A stretch of DNA of 64,000 nt from Capnocytophaga cynodegmi DSM 19736 (lineage in GTDB: Bacteria > Bacteroidota > Bacteroidia > Flavobacteriales > Flavobacteriaceae), in NCBI RefSeq assembly GCF_000379185.1, contig NZ_KB900715.1, positions 1-64,000 of the forward strand, written 5' to 3'. The notes under the pieces were generated by a model. That model saw only the letters and a program-made list of their open reading frames with translations. It had not been told where the DNA came from and searched no databases. Of the stretch, positions 57,006 to 64,000 are shown one piece after another (within the stretch, counting starts at the first letter, position 1; each line of letters starts with the position of its first letter). Made by a program: the position numbers and the translations under genes.

Positions 57006-59498
57006 TTAAAAAGTCAGATTTTGTAGGTTCTTTTGTGCATCTGTATTACCTTCATTTGCAGCTTTTTGAAAAAGCTCCTTTGCCTTTAATTTATTCCCCA
57101 ACATATAATAGCACGAAGCTTGAAAATTATTTATCAAGGCATTTGCAGGTGTTCCCAATTCTTCCATTCGGGAAAAGTCTTTAATTGCATTTTGATATTG
57201 TTGGGTGTAATAATAACTGATTCCTCTCAGCCTAAGTGCTTCATTATGTGCAGGAACCTTGTCCAAAAAGTTTGTAAATTCAGTGATTGCCTTTACATAA
57301 TCTTTTCGTTGATAGAACTGAACTGCACCGTTAAAAATTGGTGTAAACTCCTGAATATTAAATCTTGATGTTATCTTACTTCGGTTATCTGCAATTGTTT
57401 TATCATTAGGCAAATATACGAAAGCTGTATCTAATGTTGCCTTTGCTTCTTCTATTAAATTGTTTTTTTCTTGCAAATACGCCAACGCGTTCCAAGCCTG
57501 AGCTTCTTTTCTCTTAGCTCTTTCGCTGTCTCTATCAACATCTACGTGCAACGATTCCTTCAAGATTTGCTTCCATTTAGGTTGCTCTTTATGGGAATTA
57601 TTTAAGTTTAAAAACTCTTTCCACAATTCAATCGATTCCTTTTCCCTTCCCATATTGTTCAAAGCATAGGCTTCTAAATTTGTGTTTCCGAAGAAGTTAG
57701 GCTTTATTTTTCTGGCTTTGTTTGCATACTTGTAGATGCTATCAAATTTTTTGTTTTCCTCCATAAAATAAGAAACAGCTATAAAATACTCTTTACGTCC
57801 GTCCCAAGGATGATAATTTATTGAAGAAAGAATTTCACGTGCTTCTGCAAATTTCTTTTCATCAATCAAATAACGAGCTTTTTCAACATCTACAGGCTCA
57901 GCAACCGCCGTTAAGTTTGGTACTTTAGGATAGTTTTGCACCAAATATGCTGATGGTGATTTCGCTTTTCTGATACCTTGTTGCTCTTCTTTAATCATTC
58001 GTTGGATTTTTGAAGAGTCGAAATACATTTTTTCAACCAAAACATTTGCTAGATTCACCATAATTGCTGCAACAGCTACAACTCCAATAATAGACAAACT
58101 AATTTTTCTAAACTCTCTAACTCCATTTCTGCTAAAATAAATAACAGCGAAAGCAACTCCCAAACCTACATATATTGCAAAAAGCGATTGTATTTCAGGT
58201 CGGTCTTGCGGAAAGTTAAAAAAAGCATCAAACGAATATGAAAATAATCCTAAAAGAGGCAAAAACAGCCACTTCTCCTGCTCTTCATTTTTGTTCTTAT
58301 ATGTTGCTCTCAAAAAATAATACGCCATTAACAGAAATATACTCAAAAAAGCTAATCCTGAGATAATTCCAGTTTCTGAAGTAAGTTCAAGAAAATCATT
58401 ATGAACCTTGTACATATAAATGTAATGTGGACTATGTGAATTTTCATATTCAAGATACCGCACCTTCCAATTGCCTATTCCTACTCCCAAAATAGGGTCA
58501 TTCGGAATCATTTCAGTAATGGTCGTTGTCCAAGCTGTTTTTCTGAGATTATTACTTATATTTTCCTCATCTGCAATTGTTGCCAAACGAGCTGTAAAGC
58601 TGGTATTTTCCCGAACCGCTTTCGGGTACATAACCCCTTGAACAAATGAAAACACCCCAAAAGCCAACGCTACAAAGAGAACGTGTGTCCCAACATTAGT
58701 CGCTGTTCGTTTTCTTTTCAACAAAAAATAATTCAGTAAGACATAAACTACTAAAACAAAAAGAACAATAAAAGTGGCTATGTAAAAAGCACGTGTACTC
58801 ATAAAAAATACTGAAAGTGTGCCAAATACAATTCCAATTCCTCCTAAAATTCGTAAAGTCTTTTTCTTGAAATAAAATAGCCAAATTGCAAACGGAATTT
58901 TAATAAATATAGCCGAAGAAAGTATATTTTTATTTGAGTATGAAGATTTTATATCCCCATCAGTTCCTGTGCCTTTAATTATTTTTGATACACCTTCAAA
59001 AGTTTTCAATGAATCGTAGAAAAGCAAAATTATCATTGCAACCGCCAGTGAAGTAACCGCTTTGGGATTATAAATCACCAATGCTGAAACCATCCACGCA
59101 GCAGAAAAAGCCGTAAAAACTTTAAAAAAATGCAAAATTGCTTCTTCCACGTTAATCACTTTAGTGAAAGACAATATTGAAAATAAAATAATTACACTAT
59201 ATGCAATCCCTATCTTATTAGTAAAAAAACCGAATAGTATCTGTGATTTTTCTCTGAAATCTTTAATAAAAAACAATAAAGCTACCGTAATCAGATTCAA
59301 AATAGCGAAAGTATAGAACTTAGGTGCATTGGAATCGAATGCTAACCAGTTAGGAGTAAGCACAGTAACATAACCATACGCTATTAATAGAACAGTCGTT
59401 AACAAATTCATCGAAGTATTTTTCTTTGGAGATGAAATACCCGAAATAGTTGCTTTACTCTCCTTTTCCGTATTGCTTTTTTTATTTTTTGACTTCAT
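57006..59498 (-). CDS. O-antigen ligase/polymerase-family protein with TPR repeats
   Basis: 830 residues. About eleven membrane helices from residue 30 to about 500, with the Wzy_C-type periplasmic loop (ILGVGIGNWKVRYLEYENSH, then HNDFLELTSETG). The C-terminal 300 residues hold tetratricopeptide-like repeats (YFIAVSYFMEENKKFDSIYK, AWNALAYLQEKNNLIEEAKA, LRLRGISYYYTQQYQNAIKD). The TPR part probably faces the periplasm and could recruit partners. Role: ligation or polymerisation of a surface glycan, or O-glycan transfer to protein; it cannot be resolved. It lies 53 bases upstream of pyrR on the same strand. Confidence 0.85.
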   Translation of the reverse strand: MKSKNKKSNTEKESKATISGISSPKKNTSMNLLTTVLLIAYGYVTVLTPNWLAFDSNAPKFYTFAILNLITVALLFFIKDFREKSQILFGFFTNKIGIAYSVIILFSILSFTKVINVEEAILHFFKVFTAFSAAWMVSALVIYNPKAVTSLAVAMIILLFYDSLKTFEGVSKIIKGTGTDGDIKSSYSNKNILSSAIFIKIPFAIWLFYFKKKTLRILGGIGIVFGTLSVFFMSTRAFYIATFIVLFVLVVYVLLNYFLLKRKRTATNVGTHVLFVALAFGVFSFVQGVMYPKAVRENTSFTARLATIADEENISNNLRKTAWTTTITEMIPNDPILGVGIGNWKVRYLEYENSHSPHYIYMYKVHNDFLELTSETGIISGLAFLSIFLLMAYYFLRATYKNKNEEQEKWLFLPLLGLFSYSFDAFFNFPQDRPEIQSLFAIYVGLGVAFAVIYFSRNGVREFRKISLSIIGVVAVAAIMVNLANVLVEKMYFDSSKIQRMIKEEQQGIRKAKSPSAYLVQNYPKVPNLTAVAEPVDVEKARYLIDEKKFAEAREILSSINYHPWDGRKEYFIAVSYFMEENKKFDSIYKYANKARKIKPNFFGNTNLEAYALNNMGREKESIELWKEFLNLNNSHKEQPKWKQILKESLHVDVDRDSERAKRKEAQAWNALAYLQEKNNLIEEAKATLDTAFVYLPNDKTIADNRSKITSRFNIQEFTPIFNGAVQFYQRKDYVKAITEFTNFLDKVPAHNEALRLRGISYYYTQQYQNAIKDFSRMEELGTPANALINNFQASCYYMLGNKLKAKELFQKAANEGNTDAQKNLQNLTF

Positions 59499-59592
59499 AC
59501 TTCTTAATTAAAAGTTTGATAAATCTAACAAAAATATGCGTTTTGTGTATGTAATTTAAACCCTACAAAGTTAATATTTTTTTGTTCGCTTT

Positions 59593-60522
59593 TTATTTCT
59601 GAAGAAAAACTTCAGCCATCATACAACGTGCACTTCCGCCACCGCAAGTCTCAATAGTTTCTAAATCAGAATGTAATATTTTGCAGTGCTTCTCTATTTT
59701 TTTTATCTGCTCTAGATTTAAACTTCGATACGCCGCACCACTCATCACAAGGTATGCTCCGTCTTTTCCTTGCACCTGCAACATATTTCCTGCAAATTGA
59801 TGCATTTGTGCTTCGGTAATGGCAATAATTTCTTTACCATCTTCTTTTAAATGAGCAATCACATTCTTTTGTTCTTTCTTATCTTTAATAGTATCCAAAC
59901 AAATGATAGCAAACGTTTCAGCTACGGACATCATCACGTTGGTATGATAGATAAGTTTTGAAACTCCATCTACTTTTTGATATGCCTTGAAAATTACGGG
60001 CGTGTACTCAAAATCTTCACAGAACTCGATAAACAATTCCTCATCAGCACGAGGCGATAACGCACAATACGCCTTTCGGTTTACGCGGTCTAATATCATT
60101 GAGCCCGTTCCCTCTAAGAAAATATCATCATTCTCAGCTTCGGTGTAATCATACACATTTTCAATAACATACCCCTTTTCCTCAAGTAAGTCCAACACGT
60201 CTTCTCTACGCTCTCTCCTCCTATTTTCAGCGAACATCGGATATAATGCAATATTCCCCGTTTGATGAAAACTTATCCAGTTATTCGGAAATATCGAGTC
60301 CGGCGTATCTTGTTCCTTGATATCATCAACTACGATGACGTTCACACCAATATTTCGTAACTTCTGAGCAAATTCGTCAAACTCCTGCTGTGCTTTCTTA
60401 TTGATTTCTTCATTTTTCAAGTCAATCTGTTCCTGAAAATAGTTGTTCACTGCTGTTTCTTCATTCATCCGAAATGCTACGGGACGAACCATCAATATAG
60501 TATCTGTTATTTGTTTATTCAT
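59593..60522 (-). CDS. ctlX: Citrulline utilization hydrolase CtlX-like (arginine deiminase superfamily)
   Basis: 309 residues with the guanidino-group-modifying (pentein) fold. N-terminal motif ILMVRPVAFRMNEETAVNN; Asp in DSIFPNNWISFH; acidic/His residues in EGTGSMILDRVNRKAY and HTNVMMSV; catalytic Cys in CGGGSARCMMAEV at the C-terminus. CtlX of Francisella splits citrulline to ornithine; the same activity is inferred. A pentein paralogue lies upstream on the same strand, with a 198-base gap that contains a G/C palindrome. Confidence 0.87.
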   Translation of the reverse strand: MNKQITDTILMVRPVAFRMNEETAVNNYFQEQIDLKNEEINKKAQQEFDEFAQKLRNIGVNVIVVDDIKEQDTPDSIFPNNWISFHQTGNIALYPMFAENRRRERREDVLDLLEEKGYVIENVYDYTEAENDDIFLEGTGSMILDRVNRKAYCALSPRADEELFIEFCEDFEYTPVIFKAYQKVDGVSKLIYHTNVMMSVAETFAIICLDTIKDKKEQKNVIAHLKEDGKEIIAITEAQMHQFAGNMLQVQGKDGAYLVMSGAAYRSLNLEQIKKIEKHCKILHSDLETIETCGGGSARCMMAEVFLQK

Positions 60523-60610
60523 TGGATATTTTTATTATTTTTTATAATAGATTTTTATTTTTTGTTATGATGATTTCTTTGCTTTCTAAAAATATAATAC
60601 ATTTTTTATA

Positions 60611-60640
60611 CATCCCCCTACCCCCTTTAAAAGGGGGAAT
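60611..60640. repeat. C/G-run palindrome
   Basis: CCCCCTA (60614-60620) is followed by CCCCCTTT-A-AAAGGGGG (60621-60637). The run of G and C stands out in a very AT-rich gap. It resembles small intergenic palindromes seen in many Bacteroidetes genomes. No T-run follows on either strand, so it is not a normal terminator. Confidence 0.6.
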
Positions 60641-60720
60641 TATAGAAACAAATTATTTCAATTTAATCAACTTACCTCCTATTCTTCTTTCTCCATTACT
60701 CTTCTTATTTTATGAACTCC

Positions 60721-61635
60721 CTACTCTCTGATAAGCGGTAAGGTAGAACATCGGAGCAGTCCCTCTTGTTTTGAAATTTCATAGTACGGGATTTCCTCCA
60801 CCACGAAGCCATTATCTCGCAACCAGTTATTTAAACGCGTGAATTTCCGTTCCGAAACCACCACATCGGGAGCAATTGAGAAGATATTGCTATACATATG
60901 GTACATTTCGTCTCTTGTGATATGAAATAGGTTCTCCTTTCCGAAAAGTTCTAACAAATATACATAATCTGCCTCTTCACGAAAGCCATTTTTGTAGATA
61001 ATTCCTTTATTTCTGCCCACAGGTTGAAAACAACAATCCAAATGTAACGCATTATCCCTCGCTTCTAAGTTAGATTTCACCAAATCAAACTCTTTTACGA
61101 TTTTATTTGGGAATAATTCCTTAATAAATTCTACACCTTGCATATTAGTTCGGGCAGTGATGTAATTTTTATAGTCACTCCCTTTATAAGTTCCTATGAA
61201 GATGTGTTCATTCCAAGGCATTACGTCCCCACCTTCGATATGTACTTCATCAGGAGGAATAACTACTTTCGATTTTTCGATTTTGTTCACAATATACTCA
61301 ATAGCCTGATACTCATTTTCTCTATCAGGCAATATATTTGCTTTGATGAAAACATCATCTATCACAAAACCAATATCACGAGTGAAGATTTGGTTACAAT
61401 TCTCGATGATTTCAGGTCGATATACCGTAACTCCATACTTTTCCAGCACACTCCTGAAAGCTTCCATTTCAGCCACCATATCTTTTTCGATAGGATACGT
61501 CCCAGCTTTGATATGCTCTAATGATTTTGGGTCATACGCCTCCTCAGCTGTCGGAGTAGCTCCATTACTTTGAGCAGTACCGAGGATAACTGCTTTTAGT
61601 CGGTTCGTTTCGTTTTTAATATTTACCTTTAACAT
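60721..61635 (-). CDS. Arginine deiminase/amidinotransferase-family protein
   Basis: 304 residues with the pentein fold. Catalytic set visible: Asp in IFTRDIGFV, Glu/Asp in VHIEGGDVMPW (near 138-148), His in NALHLDCCFQPV and Cys in LRCSTLPL near the C-terminus. LKAVILGTAQSNGATP at the start is typical of the Bacteroidetes branch. It could hydrolyse arginine, a methylarginine or a related guanidine; which one is open. With CtlX downstream the two might run arginine to citrulline to ornithine. Confidence 0.85.
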   Translation of the reverse strand: MLKVNIKNETNRLKAVILGTAQSNGATPTAEEAYDPKSLEHIKAGTYPIEKDMVAEMEAFRSVLEKYGVTVYRPEIIENCNQIFTRDIGFVIDDVFIKANILPDRENEYQAIEYIVNKIEKSKVVIPPDEVHIEGGDVMPWNEHIFIGTYKGSDYKNYITARTNMQGVEFIKELFPNKIVKEFDLVKSNLEARDNALHLDCCFQPVGRNKGIIYKNGFREEADYVYLLELFGKENLFHITRDEMYHMYSNIFSIAPDVVVSERKFTRLNNWLRDNGFVVEEIPYYEISKQEGLLRCSTLPLIRE

Positions 61636-61712
61636 AATAAATATGATTTTTCTTTGTTATATAGCAATTTTAGATTCTAATACTCTTAACTTATTTAGGA
61701 TAGTTGGATAGA

Positions 61713-63140
61713 TTAAGGACAGTTTACTTCACATTCATTTCGCATATTAACTTCAAATCGCTTTCCATCGCGTTCTACAGTTAAAGTCCCTGTTTTATCA
61801 TTAAAATAATCATCTACCCAATCGTATTGTATTGGGATAATTTCTTCTCCTTTTGTATTTATATACCCTTGTTTTCCATTTATACCTACCTTTGCGATAC
61901 CTCCAAGAAAGTTTCCTGATATATTATCATACACTAACGGAATTATTTCTTTTCCTCTTTTATTTATAAATCCTTTTTTACCATTTTGAATGACTGCTAC
62001 TAATCCATCAGAGCTTAACCTTCCTATATCATCATATTTATATGGCACAATCAATCTTTTTCTTTTAAAAATCCCCCACTTTCCGTCTTTTTTTATCGCT
62101 GTTAATTTCTTATTTAGCCTTTTTGTATTTTCATCTCCTATAATATGTAACTCCTTTCCTGCACTATCAATCAAATAAGTCACGTTACCTTTCATCACTC
62201 TTGCAGTCCCATTATTGAAAGGATAAGCTCTATCATAAATCATCGGGATTACTAATTTACCTTGCTTATTTACGTATCCGTATTTTCCATTCATCTTCAC
62301 GTAAGAAAGTCCTTCGCTGAAAGTATCTACAAACTCATAAATGGTTGGAACAATAACCTTCCCAGAAGTGTCAATCGCTCCATCTTCATCTCCACTTTTT
62401 ATCACAGCCATTCCATCACTAAACGAATAAGCAAATCTGAATTTCAAAGGAATAACTTCACGCCCCTTTTTATCGATAAAACCTGTTTTACCTTTTGATG
62501 TTACTCGTGCAAACCCTTCAGAAAAGTCACTAATTATATCATATCGTAAAGGAACTATCATATTTCCTGACTTATCCATAACACCTACTTCTTCATTTTC
62601 AACCCATACCATTCCTTCAGAGAAATCACCTACTCTATTATAAGCAATTGGTATGATTTCTTTTCCTGTTCTATCAATAATTCCCATTTTTTTCTCTATA
62701 GATACTTTACCACCTCCATTTTTAAAGCTCTTTGCTGAAGTATATTGAGGAATGATAATCTCTTTTCCTTTAATATTGATATAACCATACTTATTATCAC
62801 GTTTAATTAGAGCTAACCCGTCAGTAAAGTCTTCAAATCTATCATAAATAAAAGCAGTTCTCATCTTACCTCTTTTATTTATCAATCCCCATTTGTTATT
62901 CTTTCTCACCCAAGCTACTTTTCCTTTAAAAGTTTTGACTTCATCAAACTCAAATGGGATAACTGTTTTCATTCTTTTATTAACATATCCCCATTTTCCG
63001 TTAAGCTTGGCTATTTTTCGATTATTACTTAAATGATACGACACATAATCATATTTATTAAACTGACCATACGACAAGAAAGGAATAAAACATAACAGCA
63101 ACAGTACAATACTGATATATTTTTGAGTTATCTTCTTCAT
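61713..63140 (-). CDS. WG-repeat-containing exported protein
   Basis: 475 residues with a signal peptide (about 1-25, FLSYGQ). About twelve WG repeats, each with the core K-x-G-x-I/V-N/D-x-x-G-K then IIPxxYD and DFSEGxAxV. The eleventh and following copies are most regular (KKGFINKRGKEIIPLVYD); the ninth is degenerate (VTYLIDSAGKELHI). These form a beta-rich solenoid or propeller-like surface protein; the role is unknown. The last copy lacks the GK turn and ends in MRNECEVNCP. Preceded by a 370-base T-skewed stretch. Confidence 0.88.
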   Translation of the reverse strand: MKKITQKYISIVLLLLCFIPFLSYGQFNKYDYVSYHLSNNRKIAKLNGKWGYVNKRMKTVIPFEFDEVKTFKGKVAWVRKNNKWGLINKRGKMRTAFIYDRFEDFTDGLALIKRDNKYGYINIKGKEIIIPQYTSAKSFKNGGGKVSIEKKMGIIDRTGKEIIPIAYNRVGDFSEGMVWVENEEVGVMDKSGNMIVPLRYDIISDFSEGFARVTSKGKTGFIDKKGREVIPLKFRFAYSFSDGMAVIKSGDEDGAIDTSGKVIVPTIYEFVDTFSEGLSYVKMNGKYGYVNKQGKLVIPMIYDRAYPFNNGTARVMKGNVTYLIDSAGKELHIIGDENTKRLNKKLTAIKKDGKWGIFKRKRLIVPYKYDDIGRLSSDGLVAVIQNGKKGFINKRGKEIIPLVYDNISGNFLGGIAKVGINGKQGYINTKGEEIIPIQYDWVDDYFNDKTGTLTVERDGKRFEVNMRNECEVNCP

Positions 63141-63510
63141 ACAACAAACACCTTATAAATTAATTTACTTAATTACTATACTTATTTTTAGTTTTCGCAT
63201 ATTATTTTCTTCTGCTCTTATATTATTTTGTAATTTCCTTTCTTATTTTTCTTTAGTACGATACTTTTTTTGTGTTTTCCTTACACTTTTTACTTAACAC
63301 TTATATTATTTTTCGTATTTCTATACTTATTTTTTGTTTTACTATATTTTTTTGTTTAGTTTTTATCTTATTCTCTGAATTTTGCTACATATTTTAATTT
63401 AAACTATACTTTTATATCGAAAAACTTTATTTATTTTAATTGATAGATAGATTTTTTGTCGTTATAAATTGCTTTTTTAGTTTGATAGACCTATTTTTTT
63501 ATTCAAAAAG
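63141..63510. other. T-skewed, very AT-rich intergenic stretch
   Basis: Plus strand is strongly T-rich (A-rich on the minus strand, the strand of both flanking genes). Two phrases each occur twice: CTATACTTATTTTT (near 63176 and 63321) and CTTATATTATTTT (near 63207 and 63299). No plausible ORF, tRNA or hairpin terminator except the gltA one at its end. It probably holds the WG-repeat gene's promoter and leader. Confidence 0.5.
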
Positions 63511-63540
63511 AAAAAAGCCCCGAACAAAACGAGGCTTTTT
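63511..63540 (-). terminator. Terminator after citrate synthase
   Basis: Minus strand AAAAAGCCTCG and CGGGGCTTTTT form an 11-base-pair stem with one T-G pair, followed by a T-run. Confidence 0.88.
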
Positions 63541-63555
63541 AATAGGAATTTGTTG

Positions 63556-64000
63556 TTATCTTTTACTGATATCGACAAATTTTCGTTGTGTTTGCCCAAC
63601 ATAAATCTGTCTCGGTCTCCCGATAGGTTCATTACCTTGTCGCATTTCTTTCCATTGAGCAATCCAACCTGGCAAACGTCCAATAGCAAATAGTACCGTG
63701 AACATTTCCACGTGCATTCCTAACGCACGATAAATAATTCCTGAATAGAAATCAACATTCGGGTACAAATTTCTCGATTTGAAGTAATCATCTTCCAAAG
63801 CTACTTTCTCTAAATGCTTAGCGATGTCAAAAATTGGGTCATCAATGCCCAAAGAATGTAAAACTTCGTCCGCAGCTTGCTTGATGATTTTAGCACGTGG
63901 GTCAAAATTCTTGTACACACGATGCCCGAAGCCCATAAGTCGGAATGGGTCGTCTTTATCTTTTGCCTTGTTGATGTATTTTTCCACATCGCCTCCGTCG
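63556..64000 (-). CDS. gltA: Citrate synthase (type II), C-terminal part
   Basis: Condenses acetyl-CoA and oxaloacetate. The reading frame is open to the window edge at 64000, so only the last 147 residues are present and the start is outside. Motifs: [14 protein letters not shown] with catalytic His, and [13 protein letters not shown] with catalytic Asp, then [10 protein letters not shown] and the end RKFVDISKR. The GTG at 63987 is internal and not a start. Followed by its own terminator. Confidence 0.95.
   Translation of the reverse strand, partial: DGGDVEKYINKAKDKDDPFRLMGFGHRVYKNFDPRAKIIKQAADEVLHSLGIDDPIFDIAKHLEKVALEDDYFKSRNLYPNVDFYSGIIYRALGMHVEMFTVLFAIGRLPGWIAQWKEMRQGNEPIGRPRQIYVGQTQRKFVDISKR

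Noticed and set aside
61713-63140. CRISPR-like periodicity in the repeat-rich gene
   Set aside because: The repeats are protein WG repeats with diverged DNA, no spacers and no cas genes.
63477-63689. Minus-strand ORF of 70 codons across the end of citrate synthase
   Set aside because: Shadow frame overlapping gltA and its terminator.

Overview
The window is a compact, AT-rich chromosomal segment of a member of the Bacteroidetes, most likely a gliding Flavobacteriaceae (Capnocytophaga or a close relative is my best guess). The signs are: gldD/gldE next to ssb and mutY; the DUF6452-DUF6048 pair; TonB receptors with lipoprotein partners; a putative porin; and many promoters of the Bacteroidetes type (TTTG or TTG, about 19 bases, then TAnnTTTG). 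I see no prophage, insertion sequence, integrase or CRISPR array.

Layout. 1-3.3 kb: pheA-tyrA-DAHP synthase/chorismate mutase, preceded by a 17-codon leader peptide rich in Phe and Tyr and by a terminator. 3.3-8.3 kb: metY-metX-thrA on the minus strand, preceded by a Met-rich leader peptide and a terminator. 8.6-15 kb: RNA methyltransferase, YfhO-type membrane protein, GlsB-like protein and a SusB-like GH97. 15-19 kb: tatA, mutY-ssb-gldE-gldD. 19-26 kb: a lipocalin-like lipoprotein, an MBOAT acyltransferase with two SGNH proteins (envelope glycan acylation), and a frameshifted family 2 glycosyltransferase. 26-34 kb: a free-Met sulfoxide reductase-like GAF protein, ruvB, porin, lipB, DUF4834, an outer-membrane protein, a GNAT-like protein and a ZIP transporter. 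34-39 kb: a TPP riboswitch with its own terminator in front of a TonB receptor (probably thiamin uptake), then an M16 peptidase. 39-44.3 kb: a His-rich exported protein, a TonB receptor and two lipoproteins (probable metal uptake), with a degenerate 21-base tandem repeat inside. 44.4-47.7 kb: thrS-infC-rpmI-rplT, with infC starting at ATT. 47.8-53.5 kb: DUF6452/DUF6048, rplY, prs, tRNA-Leu, lspA, 5-FTHF cyclo-ligase, GH25 and tRNA-Met. 53.5-59.5 kb: pdxH, rnz, a STAS-like protein, pyrB, pyrR and an O-antigen-ligase-like protein. 59.5-64 kb: two arginine-deiminase-superfamily enzymes, a WG-repeat protein and the 3' part of citrate synthase.

How the parts work together. The clearest regulatory story is amino-acid supply. 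The aromatic operon and the methionine operon each start with a consensus promoter, a very short 5' UTR, a peptide loaded with the pathway's end-product codons, a visible antiterminator pairing and a Rho-independent terminator: two classical ribosome-mediated attenuators. A third conditional terminator sits behind the TPP aptamer. A second theme is a GC-rich start region (TTTGCACCCG) shared by promoters of two tRNAs, prs, rpmI-rplT and the TPP-controlled receptor.
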